A DNA stretch of 13,026 nt from JASJHI01 sp965371355 (GCA_965371355.1 CBDUYD010000081.1:1-13026); one strand, 5' to 3'. Positions 1 to 7,224 are shown, numbered from the stretch's first letter. The notes: generated by a model not told the origin, from the sequence alone. Translations and numbers: made by a program.

Positions 1-719
1 TTGACGATCGCCTCGACGGTCGCCTCGGGCCGTTCGAGATGCACGGAGTGCCCGGCGCCCTCGATCACATCGAACCTCGATCGCGGGATCGCGGCGGCCA
101 TGCGCTCTCCCAGCTCGCGGAACTTCTGGTCGTGTTCTCCGGCCAGCACGAGCGTGGGAACCGTGATCTCGGCGAGGCGGTCCCACAGCGGTTCCTGCGT
201 GCCGGTTCCGGTGCTGCGGAGGCTCGATGCCAGACCCGCCGCCGTGTTCCGGCAGCGGTCGTCGACCTGTGCGGCGTCGGAACTCAGCCCGTCGAAGAGC
301 GGGTTGCGGAGCCACTCGTCGACGAAGTCGCTGACCCCGATCGCCTCGATCCGCTCAGCGAGTCGCTCGTCGGCTTCCCGGCGCGCGGCGCGCTCGTCCG
401 CATCGTCGATGCCGGCCGTCGCTCCGATCAGCACGAGCGCCTCGACCGCGTCGGGGTGGGCGAGCGCGGCGTGCAGTGCGACGCGGCCACCCAACGAGTA
501 GCCGACGTACGTCCCGGTTCCTCCGCGCTCGACCAGATGGGCTGCGGCCCGCCAGAGATCGCCACCCGATCCGCCCGCCGCGCCGTGGCCCGGTAGATCG
601 ACACCGACCGTGTCGCAGCCCTGGATCCGCTCGGCGAGCAGCCGCTCGACCAGCCTCCAGGAACGCGCGGTCTGCGTGAAACCGTGGGCGAGGACGAAGC
701 GCGGGCGTTGTGCGGTCAC
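1..719 (-). CDS. menH: MenH, SHCHC synthase (alpha/beta hydrolase), C-terminus cut off
   Basis: Predicted 2-succinyl-6-hydroxy-2,4-cyclohexadiene-1-carboxylate synthase, which removes pyruvate from the MenD product in cytoplasmic menaquinone synthesis. The 239 residues visible from the GTG at 719 form an alpha/beta hydrolase: HGFTQT (12-17, oxyanion side), DLPGHG (41-46), nucleophile elbow GYSLGGR with Ser75, Asp197 in GEHDQKF, and His224 in GAGHSVH. The WLRNPLF stretch (136-142) and GEHDQKFREL resemble E. coli MenH, which separates it from generic hydrolases. The family is about 250-270 residues, so only the last few codons lie outside the window. The GTG overlaps the TGA of the upstream thiol oxidoreductase (GTGA), which suggests translational coupling. 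menD diverges just beyond, which supports the assignment. A generic hydrolase remains a minor alternative. Confidence 0.85.
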   Translation of the reverse strand, partial: MTAQRPRFVLAHGFTQTARSWRLVERLLAERIQGCDTVGVDLPGHGAAGGSGGDLWRAAAHLVERGGTGTYVGYSLGGRVALHAALAHPDAVEALVLIGATAGIDDADERAARREADERLAERIEAIGVSDFVDEWLRNPLFDGLSSDAAQVDDRCRNTAAGLASSLRSTGTGTQEPLWDRLAEITVPTLVLAGEHDQKFRELGERMAAAIPRSRFDVIEGAGHSVHLERPEATVEAIV

Positions 720-1432
720 GCCTGTTCGGCGAGTGCTCGATCGGCCATCCGCTGGAGCACCTGGGCGAACGTGTCGGGTTCCTGCGCGCCTGGCACGGCC
801 CAGTTGTCGTTGAACACGAACGTCGGGACGGCGGTGACACCCGCCTCGTATCCCTGCCGCAAGTCGGCGGCCACCTCGTCGGTACCCCGGTCGCTGTCGA
901 GGAACGCGACGATCTCGTCGCGGTCGAAGCCGACCTCGGAGGCGCACTCGGCGAGCGCGTCCGGGTCGCCGATGTGTATCCCGTCGGTGAAGTAGGCCTT
1001 CAGCAGACGCTCTTTCATCACCGGTTGGGTGACGGGCGAATCGGGTTGCCCGGCGAGCCAGATCAGGCGGTGGGCGAGGAGCGTGTTCGCGCGCAGCGCC
1101 TTGTCCATGTTGAATTCGAGCCCGGTCTCGCCGGCGGTCCCGGAGACCTGGGCGATGATCTGCTCGGCGCGCTCGGGTCCGCCGAACTTCTTGGTGTAGG
1201 CCTCGAGCACGGGGGTCGCCACGCCCGGCGGGGCGGTGGGGTCGAGCTGGTGGGGCAGGTAGCGAATGACGACGTCGACACCGAGGTCGTCGCGCACCTG
1301 CGCGAGGCCGAGTTCGAACTTGCGTTTGCCGATGTAGCACCACGGGCAGACGACGTCGGAGTAGATGTCGACCGAGATCGTGGGCCGATCGGAGCTGTGC
1401 CCGGAACCACCTTCGGTTTCCACGGTCAACAA
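716..1432 (-). CDS. DsbA/FrnE-family thiol-disulfide oxidoreductase
   Basis: A 238-residue thioredoxin-fold protein of the DsbA/FrnE type. The redox motif CPWC (29-32) lies in SDVVCPWCYIGKRKFE, followed by a helical insertion domain (about 60-180) and the cis-proline loop GVTAVPTFVF (Pro203). No signal peptide or membrane segment is visible, so it probably acts in the cytoplasm; FrnE relatives are linked to oxidative stress and polyketide clusters, but the substrate here is unknown. The listed start is a TTG with an AGGGG six bases upstream. A GTG at 1423, three codons in, is an equally good start, sitting seven bases after a TACGTT hexamer. Its TGA overlaps the menH start (GTGA), so the two are probably one operon. 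It diverges from menD across only 25 bases. Confidence 0.88.
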   Translation of the reverse strand: MLTVETEGGSGHSSDRPTISVDIYSDVVCPWCYIGKRKFELGLAQVRDDLGVDVVIRYLPHQLDPTAPPGVATPVLEAYTKKFGGPERAEQIIAQVSGTAGETGLEFNMDKALRANTLLAHRLIWLAGQPDSPVTQPVMKERLLKAYFTDGIHIGDPDALAECASEVGFDRDEIVAFLDSDRGTDEVAADLRQGYEAGVTAVPTFVFNDNWAVPGAQEPDTFAQVLQRMADRALAEQA

Positions 1433-1436
1433 CGTA
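1431..1436 (-). promoter_or_regulatory. Possible -10 element for the dsbA-like/menH unit
   Basis: TACGTT on the minus strand ends eight bases before a GTG at 1423-1421 that is in frame with the oxidoreductase. This spacing would give a leaderless mRNA starting near that GTG. The hexamer overlaps the alternative TTG start, so the two start choices are mutually exclusive. There is no convincing -35. Confidence 0.25.
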
Positions 1437-1442
1437 CGCCCC

Positions 1443-1448
1443 TATCGT
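1443..1448 (+). promoter_or_regulatory. Possible -10 element for menD
   Basis: TATCGT lies nine bases upstream of the menD ATG, in the 25-base gap shared with the divergent oxidoreductase gene. It would give a transcript with a leader of at most a few bases. A GGAG at 1452-1455 is only two bases from the ATG, too close for normal Shine-Dalgarno use. No clear -35 is visible. Confidence 0.3.
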
Positions 1449-1457
1449 CTCGGAGCA

Positions 1458-3140
1458 ATGGTCGGCGGTATCCAACCTGCACCCGAGGACGTTCAGGCGA
1501 CGTACTGCGCGACGCTCGTCGACGAGTGGCTCCGGCTCGGGATCCGCCGGGCGGTGATCGCCCCTGGTTCGCGGTCGACGCCGATGGCGCTGGCGCTCGT
1601 AGCCAGGGAGGAGATGCGCGTCGAAGTGGTCCACGACGAGCGGGTGGCTGCGTTCGTCGCGCTCGGCATGGGGCTCGACGGAGAGCCGGCGCTGCTCCTC
1701 TGCACGAGCGGCACGGCGGCGGCGAACTTCTACCCGGCGGTCGTCGAGGCGGGGCTCTCGGACGTGCCGATGATCGTGCTGACCGCCGACCGTCCGGACG
1801 AACTCCGCGGGATCGGTGCGCCGCAGACGATCGACCAGCGCCGGCTCTACGGCGGGCACGTCCGCTGGTTCCACGATCCGGGCGTCCCCGCACCGGACGC
1901 GCGTGCGACGTGGCGTCCGCTGGCCCGGGAGGTCCGCCGGTGGGCGGGCGACGGGCCGGTTCAACTCAACCTGCCTTTCCGCGAGCCGTTGCTCGGCACC
2001 GAGACCGACCTGCCCGCACCCGAGCCAGAGGTGGCGCAACCCGGGCCGACGTCCGGGTCGCCGGTGCACGCGGAGCCGTCAGCTGGGACGCGAGCGGCGG
2101 GCGGGGTGCCGGGGCTGGAGCGTCAGCGCGGCGTCATCCTGGTCGGTGGGCGTAGTGGTGTCAGTGCAGAGGATGTGGCCGAACTGCACCGGATGACCGC
2201 GTGGCCGATCCTTGCCGACCCGACCTCGGGGATGCGGCACCTCGACGGCGTGGTGACGACGGCCGATTCGCTGCTCCGCCACCCTCGCTTCGCGGACGAT
2301 CACGCCCCAGAGGTGGTGGTCCGCATCGGTCGGCCGCCGGCGTCGAAGGTTGTCGCACACTGGGTCGTGCGCACCGACCCCGTGCTCATCCAGGTCGGCG
2401 GTCCGGGCGTGATCGACCCCGACCGCAACGTGTCGATGGTGACCACGATCGACGAGGTGTTGGCGGCGCAGCCCGAGGGCGCGACCGGTACGACGTGGCC
2501 CGTGCGCTGGGCGCACGCCGAGCGGCGCGCCGACGAGGCGATCTCGCAGGCGCTCGCCGGGTGGTCGCGTCTCACCGAACCCGGCGCGGCGCGGACGGTG
2601 GCCGACCGGATTCCCTCCGAGGCCGTACTCACGGTGGCGTCGTCGATGCCGGTGCGCGACCTCGAGTGGTTCGGCGGGCGCGCGGCGCGCGCGCACGCCA
2701 ACCGCGGCGCCAACGGGATCGACGGTGTCGTGTCGACAGCGCTCGGGCGTGCACTGTGCGGAACACCCTCCGTCGTGCTGATCGGTGACCTCGCGTTCGT
2801 TCACGACAGCAACGCACTCGTCGGCCTCGCCGCTCGTCCCGCCGACCTGCGCATCGTCGTCGTCGACAACGACGGCGGCGGGATCTTCTCGTTCCTCCCG
2901 CAGGCGAGCGAGTTGCCTCGGCAGCGATTCGAGCAGCTGTTCGGAACACCGCTCGGCACCGACGTCGTCGCGCTGGCCGCCGCGCACGGTGTTTCGGGGC
3001 GCACGGTCGAGACGGCGTCGGAACTGGCCGACCAGCTCGTCTTGCCCGGCCCTTGGCTCGCGCGGGTGGCCTCCGACCGGGTGGCCAACGTCGTCGTGCA
3101 CGACGCCCTGCACAGCGCCGTCGCCGAGGCGCTCGGCTGA
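1458..3140 (+). CDS. menD: MenD, SEPHCHC synthase
   Basis: 2-Succinyl-5-enolpyruvyl-6-hydroxy-3-cyclohexene-1-carboxylate synthase: a ThDP-dependent enzyme that condenses decarboxylated 2-oxoglutarate with isochorismate, the committed menaquinone step. It has 560 residues, the normal family size. APGSRSTPMALAL (35-47) is the MenD N-terminal signature, and Glu61 in VVHDERVAAF is the expected ThDP-activating glutamate. CTSGTAAANFYPA and LTADRPDELRG follow. The C-terminal ThDP/metal domain has GDLAFVHD (443-450) and DNDGGGIFSFLP (about 470-481). A Pro/Gly/Ala-rich stretch of about 30 residues (near 195-220) looks like an interdomain linker. The frame is open upstream to 1365, but homology begins at the ATG chosen. 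Its stop lies one base from that of convergent menF, the preceding enzyme of the pathway. Confidence 0.97.
   Translation: MVGGIQPAPEDVQATYCATLVDEWLRLGIRRAVIAPGSRSTPMALALVAREEMRVEVVHDERVAAFVALGMGLDGEPALLLCTSGTAAANFYPAVVEAGLSDVPMIVLTADRPDELRGIGAPQTIDQRRLYGGHVRWFHDPGVPAPDARATWRPLAREVRRWAGDGPVQLNLPFREPLLGTETDLPAPEPEVAQPGPTSGSPVHAEPSAGTRAAGGVPGLERQRGVILVGGRSGVSAEDVAELHRMTAWPILADPTSGMRHLDGVVTTADSLLRHPRFADDHAPEVVVRIGRPPASKVVAHWVVRTDPVLIQVGGPGVIDPDRNVSMVTTIDEVLAAQPEGATGTTWPVRWAHAERRADEAISQALAGWSRLTEPGAARTVADRIPSEAVLTVASSMPVRDLEWFGGRAARAHANRGANGIDGVVSTALGRALCGTPSVVLIGDLAFVHDSNALVGLAARPADLRIVVVDNDGGGIFSFLPQASELPRQRFEQLFGTPLGTDVVALAAAHGVSGRTVETASELADQLVLPGPWLARVASDRVANVVVHDALHSAVAEALG
3123..3137. terminator. 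Palindrome at the menD/menF convergent end (possible bidirectional hairpin)
   Basis: GCCGAG-gcg-CTCGGC is a perfect 6-bp stem with a 3-base loop in the last codons of menD. It lies just beyond the menF stop on the other strand. There is no T-tract on either side, so it is at best a weak or factor-assisted terminator. Such palindromes also arise by chance in GC-rich coding sequence. Confidence 0.2.
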
Positions 3141-3141
3141 C

Positions 3142-4359
3142 TCAGGGTCGGACGATGGCGGACAGCATCGCCTGGAACTTCGCCTGGGTCTCGGCCAGCT
3201 CGCCGAGTGGGTCACTGTCGGCGACGATGCCGCCTCCGGCGACGAGCCGTGCGCTCGTGCCCGAGATCTCGGCACACCGGATCACGACCGCCCACGTGCC
3301 GTCGCCGTTCGCGTCGACCCAGCCGACCGCGCCGCCGTATCGACCGCGTTCGAAGCCCTCGACGCGAGCGATCAGCGCGAGCGCCTCGTCACGGGGATGC
3401 CCACCGAGGGCCGGAGTGGGCGAGAGTGCCCGTACGAGTTCGGTGACCGCGGGCCCCGGTTGCGAGAGCATGCCCTCCATCCGCGTCCCGAGGTGCTGCA
3501 CGTTGGCGACGGTCACGATCGACGGTTCGGGCTCCCAATCGAGATAGCTCGCCCAGGGCAGCAGGGTGTCGTGCACGACATCGATGACGATGCGGTGCTC
3601 GATCTGGTTCTTCGTGCTCCGGACGAGTTCGTCGGCGATGCGGGCGTCGTTGGCGACGTCGCCCGTGCGCGGCGCGGTGCCGGCCAGGGGGTGCGATCTG
3701 ACGATGGGACCCTCGACCTCGACGAGCAGCTCGGGCGACGCTCCGATCAGCCCGTCGACCGAGTACCGGTAGCTCGATCCGAAGCTGGCTTTCAGGCGGG
3801 TGAGTACGGCGTGCACGTCGATCGGCCTGTCGGCGGTGATGGTGATCGGCCGAGCGATCACCGCCTTGGTCAGTTCGCCCCGCCGTACCGCGTCGCGTGC
3901 CGACGCGACCGCGGCGAGGTAGTGGTCGACCGGGCTCTCGGGGGCGAGCGTGTAGGACGCGGCGGTCGGCGTCGACCCCGCCGGTGAGGCGATCGCGTCG
4001 ACCGGGTCGATCGCGTCGAGCTCGTCCGCGTCGGAGGCGACGATCGTCAGCCACGGTTCACGGCCGCGCCGCTTGACCAGCGTGGTGGACGGCACGGTCA
4101 GATCGGCGCTCGAGTGTGGGAAGAAGGGCAGTGATCCGATCGCCACCGGCGCGGCGCCGTCGATGGTCGAGTCGTGCTCGATCGAAGCGAGGAAGGCCGG
4201 CGCATCGTCGATCGGGACGCGAGCCGCCACGCCCCGACCGGCGAGACCGACGCCGTCGCGGACGAACAGCAGCCCGTCGCCACGGGCGACGTCGTCGAGG
4301 TCGGGCGCGGCGCCGTCGAGGCCCGCCAACTCCGAGAGTGGGCGTGAACGGGCCCTCAT
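3142..4359 (-). CDS. menF: MenF, isochorismate synthase
   Basis: A chorismate-utilising enzyme (405 residues) that converts chorismate to isochorismate, the substrate of MenD. The N-terminal third is variable and the chorismate-binding domain spans about 140-403. Visible family residues are Lys165 in ELTKAVIAR (general base position), Glu210 in IGASPELL (general acid), HPLAGTAPRTGD (223-234), KNQIEHRIVIDVVHD (250-264, Mg-binding Glu254), GGHPRDEAL (319-327), GFERGRYGGAVGW (335-347), and GGGIVADSDPLGELAETQAKF (final metal-binding Glu residues). Its ATG overlaps the menG stop (ATGA), so it is translationally coupled and is last in the maoC-ligase-menG-menF unit. The open frame extends upstream to 4848 inside menG, but nothing there matches the family. 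An anthranilate or salicylate synthase is unlikely next to menD and menG. Confidence 0.94.
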   Translation of the reverse strand: MRARSRPLSELAGLDGAAPDLDDVARGDGLLFVRDGVGLAGRGVAARVPIDDAPAFLASIEHDSTIDGAAPVAIGSLPFFPHSSADLTVPSTTLVKRRGREPWLTIVASDADELDAIDPVDAIASPAGSTPTAASYTLAPESPVDHYLAAVASARDAVRRGELTKAVIARPITITADRPIDVHAVLTRLKASFGSSYRYSVDGLIGASPELLVEVEGPIVRSHPLAGTAPRTGDVANDARIADELVRSTKNQIEHRIVIDVVHDTLLPWASYLDWEPEPSIVTVANVQHLGTRMEGMLSQPGPAVTELVRALSPTPALGGHPRDEALALIARVEGFERGRYGGAVGWVDANGDGTWAVVIRCAEISGTSARLVAGGGIVADSDPLGELAETQAKFQAMLSAIVRP

Positions 4360-5096
4360 CGCCGGGAGCGCGTACCGGTCAGCAGTTGGGTGAGCCCACC
4401 GGTGAGCTGCGCGTGGGTCACGCCCTCGAAGCCTGCGTTCAGCAGTTGGGCGGTCATCTCCTCGGCGCTGGGCAGGTAGGCGACACTCTTGGGGAGGTAG
4501 CGGTACGCGGCGCCATCGCTCAGCAGGGCGCCGATCCGCGGCACGACCTTGCCGAAGTAGATGTCGTTGCCCCATCGGACGACCGGGTTGGCGGGGATAC
4601 CGACATCGAGGAGCGCGACACGCCCGCCCGGGCGCACGACGCGGCCGAGTTCGCCGAAGAACGTCGGGAGGTCGGCGAGGTTGCGGAGCGCGAAGCCGCA
4701 GGTGACCCCATCGGTCGACGCGTCGGGCACCGGGAGTCGCAGGATGTCGGCCTGTACCCGCGGGACGCCCGAGCGGTCGGCGGCCAGCATGCCGAAGCTG
4801 AGGTCGATCGACAGGGGACGAAGCCCGGACGCCGCGAGATCGACGCACAGGTCGCCGGTGCCGCTGGCCAGATCGAGCACACGGCTACCGGCGGCGAGCG
4901 CGAGGTCGCGCACGGCCCGCCTGCGCCAGCGCACGTCGAGGCGCAGCGAGATGATCCGGTTCAGGCGGTCGTACTTCGGCGCGATCGCATCGAACATGTC
5001 GCGGACCGCGGCGACCTTTTCGTCGCCCTCCGGCAACTGCTCGGTGTCCCATGATCTGCCCGTGGATCTGCCCATGGATCTGCCCGTGTCGGTCAC
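4356..5096 (-). CDS. menG: MenG/UbiE, demethylmenaquinone methyltransferase
   Basis: A SAM-dependent C-methyltransferase that converts demethylmenaquinone to menaquinone, the last step of the pathway. In its 246 residues, MFDAIAPKYDRLNRIIS (34-50) is the UbiE/MenG N-terminal signature and VLDLASGTGDLCVDLA (73-88) is the SAM motif I. GFALRNLADLPTFF (134-147) and YRYLPKSVAYLPSAEEM (198-214) complete the family pattern. Where UbiE proteins usually have a LEFS-P motif after PGGR, this one reads LLDVGIP. The GTG at 5096 is ten bases from the upstream ligase stop. An in-frame ATG at 5075 (residue 8) is an alternative start. The first 16 residues include three GRSx units from a 12-base tandem repeat and are not conserved in the family. 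It overlaps menF by four bases. Confidence 0.94.
   Translation of the reverse strand: MTDTGRSMGRSTGRSWDTEQLPEGDEKVAAVRDMFDAIAPKYDRLNRIISLRLDVRWRRRAVRDLALAAGSRVLDLASGTGDLCVDLAASGLRPLSIDLSFGMLAADRSGVPRVQADILRLPVPDASTDGVTCGFALRNLADLPTFFGELGRVVRPGGRVALLDVGIPANPVVRWGNDIYFGKVVPRIGALLSDGAAYRYLPKSVAYLPSAEEMTAQLLNAGFEGVTHAQLTGGLTQLLTGTRSRR
5051..5088 (-). repeat. 12-base tandem repeat (about 3 copies) in the 5' end of menG
   Basis: On the plus strand, atgatctgcccg (5051-5062), tggatctgccca (5063-5074) and tggatctgcccg (5075-5086) are near-identical tandem units, with two further matching bases. On the coding strand they give GRSM-GRST-GRSW at residues 5-16 of MenG. The unit is four codons, so gain or loss keeps the frame. 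One of the alternative menG start codons lies in the repeat. Confidence 0.9.
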
Positions 5097-5106
5097 GTCG
5101 TGCAGG

Positions 5107-6726
5107 CTACGCGTGCGCCAGGGCAGTGGCCGCGGCCCATCGGTAGTCGGCCTTTCCGGCCGGCGAACGCACGATCTCGTCGACGTGCACGATCGCCTTG
5201 GGGAGCTTGTAGCGGGCGATGTGCCGTCCGGCCTCGGCGAGCAGTTCCCGATCGTCGACCGACCCGCGCAGGCGCACGATGGCGACTACCTCGTTGCCCC
5301 AACGCTCGCTCGGCCGCCCTGCCACGACGCAGTCGTACACGCCAGGATGCGCCTTGATCGCCGCCTCGACCTCCTCGGCGAAAATCTTCTCGCCGCCCGA
5401 CGCAATGGTGGCCGAGTCGCGCCCGTGCAGCTCGACGTCGCCGGACGGTGTCAGGCGCGCCCGGTCGCCCGGTACCGCGTACCGCACACCGGCGACGACC
5501 CGATAGCTCAGGGCCGACTTCTCGGGATCGCCGAGGTAGCCGAGTGCGAGGCGGCCCGTCTTGGCGAGCCAGCCGATCTCGTCATCGCCGGGCTCGAGCA
5601 CGCGATCGAGAGCGGCCGACAGCACGACGTTGCCCGGCGCGATCTCGAACGTGCCGGCGCCTGCGCTCCCGCCCGCTGACACCTGGCTGATCTGCCCGCC
5701 CGCCTCGGACGAACCGAGTCCATCGACGATCATCACGGCGGGAAGCCGCGTGAGCAGCTCCTCCTTCAGCGGACCCGACAGCGGCGCGCCCCCCGAGAGG
5801 ATGACGGTCAGCGACTCGAGGTCGTAGCCGCCGCGGTCGAGTTCGTCGATCAGCGGCCTCGCGAACGCATCGCCGACGATCAGCAGGAAGGTCAGGCGCT
5901 CGCGTTCGATCAGCGACCAGACGTCGACCGGGTCGAGTCGTTCGGGCACCGATTGGACGAACACGGTTCCGCCACCGAGCCACGTGCGGAAGCTCATCCA
6001 GTGGCCGGCGCCGTGCATGAACGGTGGAGCGAGCAGCGCCCGGAGACCGATCTGGGCTTGGGCGACGTGCTCGGCGACGGTGGTGGCGGTCGTGGAGCCG
6101 CCGAAGCACTCGATCATCGCGTCGGCGTTGCGCCACATCACGCCCTTGGGCATGCCGGTGGTGCCGCCGGTGTAGAGCATGTAGAGGTCGTCCGGGCTCC
6201 AGTCGACGGGCGGGAGCTCCTGGGATGAAGCAGCGAGCGCGTCCTCGTACCACACCGCCCCCGGGAGGAGCGGGTGGCCGGAATGGTCCGGCACTTGGAG
6301 GATCACGTCGATCGCCGGGAGCTCGGGGAGCACATCGGACAGCGTCGGCGCGAACTGTGAGTGGACGACGATCGCCCTCGCCTGCGCGTCGGTGAGCAGG
6401 TAGTGGAGTTCCTCGGCGACGTAGCGGTAGTTGACGTTGAACGGGGCGACTCGCGCCTTGAGCGAGCCGAGCATCGACTCGAGGTACTCGTTGCCGTTGT
6501 GCAGGTAGATGCCGAGGTGGTCCTGTCCGCTCTCGTGTCGTTGGAGTCGCGCCCGCTCGACATGGCAACCGAGCCCGTTGTCGAGGAGGAAGTTCGCCAG
6601 CCGCCGCGTGCGGTCGGTGACCTCGCTCCAGCTCAGGCGTCGATCGCGGAAGACGAGGCAGGGCTCGTCGGGGCGTGATGCAGCGATGGCCTCGTGGACC
6701 TCGGCGACGCCGAGTTGCGCGCTCAC
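5107..6726 (-). CDS. Acyl-CoA ligase, FadD/FadD19-like (AMP-binding family)
   Basis: A 539-residue ANL-superfamily enzyme that would activate a fatty, steroid-side-chain or similar carboxylic acid to its CoA thioester through an acyl-AMP. The P-loop-like motif is YTGGTTGMPKG (185-195). DGLGSSEAGG is the A5-type motif, and SGGEKIFAEEVEAAI lies at the start of the C-terminal domain. The catalytic lysine is Lys525 in SPAGKADYRW. GVMWRNADA after the P-loop and the LSGGAPLSGPLKEELL stretch recall mycobacterial FadD19-type ligases. Residues 54-67 (CHVERARLQRHESG) add a segment absent from most FadD proteins, just before the substrate-domain NGNEY motif. The GTG at 6726 gives the family N-terminus; the frame is open to 7062, but that part lies over maoC. 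It sits 22 bases after maoC and ten before menG. It is too FadD-like to be MenE with confidence, and its substrate cannot be read from sequence. Confidence 0.88.
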   Translation of the reverse strand: MSAQLGVAEVHEAIAASRPDEPCLVFRDRRLSWSEVTDRTRRLANFLLDNGLGCHVERARLQRHESGQDHLGIYLHNGNEYLESMLGSLKARVAPFNVNYRYVAEELHYLLTDAQARAIVVHSQFAPTLSDVLPELPAIDVILQVPDHSGHPLLPGAVWYEDALAASSQELPPVDWSPDDLYMLYTGGTTGMPKGVMWRNADAMIECFGGSTTATTVAEHVAQAQIGLRALLAPPFMHGAGHWMSFRTWLGGGTVFVQSVPERLDPVDVWSLIERERLTFLLIVGDAFARPLIDELDRGGYDLESLTVILSGGAPLSGPLKEELLTRLPAVMIVDGLGSSEAGGQISQVSAGGSAGAGTFEIAPGNVVLSAALDRVLEPGDDEIGWLAKTGRLALGYLGDPEKSALSYRVVAGVRYAVPGDRARLTPSGDVELHGRDSATIASGGEKIFAEEVEAAIKAHPGVYDCVVAGRPSERWGNEVVAIVRLRGSVDDRELLAEAGRHIARYKLPKAIVHVDEIVRSPAGKADYRWAAATALAHA

Positions 6727-6748
6727 GATCGGGGGTCTGACCGCGAGG

Positions 6749-7204
6749 TCACTCGTAGTACCGGAAGATGACCTCGGCGACACAGGAGGGCTTCGCTGCA
6801 CCCTCGACCTCGTAGACGAACTCCATCGCGATCTGCGCTCCGCCGGCGACGTCTTCGACGCTCTTGAGCGTGGCGCCGAGCCGCAGATTCGACCCGACCG
6901 GCACGGGCGCCGGGAAGCGCACCTTGCCGGCGCCGTAATTGACGCCCATCGAGATGCCGCTGACGGTGAAGATCTCCGGCGAGAGCGACGGACCGAGCGA
7001 GAGCGTGAGATAGCCGTGCGCGATCGGCCCGCCGAAGGGGCCGGCGTTCGCCCGCTCGACATCGACGTGGATCCACTGGTGGTCGCCGGTCGCGTCGGCG
7101 AACGTGTTCACCTGTTCCTGGGTGATCTCGATGTAGGAGGAGTAGCCGAGGTGCTCCCCGACGAGAGCCTTCAATCCGTCGATGCCTTCGATCGTGCGCG
7201 TCAT
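6749..7204 (-). CDS. MaoC-type (R)-3-hydroxyacyl-CoA dehydratase, HtdZ-like
   Basis: A 151-residue single hot-dog protein of the R-specific enoyl-CoA hydratase group. The hydratase-2 motif FADATGDHQWIHVD (35-48) supplies the catalytic pair Asp41 and His46, followed by GPIAHGYLTLSL (59-70) and KVRFPAPVPVGS. Length and sequence strongly resemble M. tuberculosis HtdZ (Rv0130, from memory). It would hydrate trans-2-enoyl-CoA or dehydrate (R)-3-hydroxyacyl-CoA, acting as a homodimer in the cytoplasm. The ATG at 7204 is the only sensible start. It is first in the maoC-ligase-menG-menF unit and diverges from era across 26 bases. Pairing with an acyl-CoA ligase suggests fatty-acyl-CoA metabolism, but no dehydrogenase or thiolase accompanies them. 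Confidence 0.9.
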   Translation of the reverse strand: MTRTIEGIDGLKALVGEHLGYSSYIEITQEQVNTFADATGDHQWIHVDVERANAGPFGGPIAHGYLTLSLGPSLSPEIFTVSGISMGVNYGAGKVRFPAPVPVGSNLRLGATLKSVEDVAGGAQIAMEFVYEVEGAAKPSCVAEVIFRYYE

Positions 7205-7211
7205 GGCTCAG

Positions 7212-7217
7212 AGCTTG
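7212..7217 (-). promoter_or_regulatory. Possible -10 element for maoC
   Basis: CAAGCT on the minus strand is followed by seven bases and the maoC ATG. It matches only the A2 and T6 positions of TANNNT. It is listed because the spacing matches that of the other transcription units here. There is no recognisable -35 and no Shine-Dalgarno. Confidence 0.2.
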
Positions 7218-7218
7218 G

Positions 7219-7224
7219 CAAACT
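7219..7224 (+). promoter_or_regulatory. Possible -10 element for era
   Basis: CAAACT is followed by six bases and the era GTG. It matches A2 and T6 of TANNNT at a distance that would start the transcript at or next to the GTG. No -35 or Shine-Dalgarno is visible in the 26-base gap. Confidence 0.25.

Noticed and set aside
710..2155. 481-codon plus-strand frame antisense to the oxidoreductase and overlapping menD
   Set aside because: The real genes on both strands are supported by motifs. This frame has no recognisable domain and passes through two of them.
2079..3275. 398-codon minus-strand frame antisense to menD
   Set aside because: His/Arg/Gly-rich shadow of the well-supported menD.
4360..4848. 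Upstream extension of the menF reading frame into menG
   Set aside because: The added residues are low-complexity Arg/Pro and match no family. The ATG overlapping the menG stop gives the correct MenF N-terminus.
5107..6726. Acyl-CoA ligase as MenE (o-succinylbenzoate-CoA ligase)
   Set aside because: The men context invites it, but the sequence resembles FadD19-type ligases, with the GVMWRNADA region and an extra N-terminal segment, more than MenE. Left as a test rather than a call.
6727..7062. Upstream extension of the acyl-CoA ligase frame over maoC
   Set aside because: The extension is Arg/Ser-rich out-of-frame maoC sequence. Ligase homology starts at the GTG at 6726.
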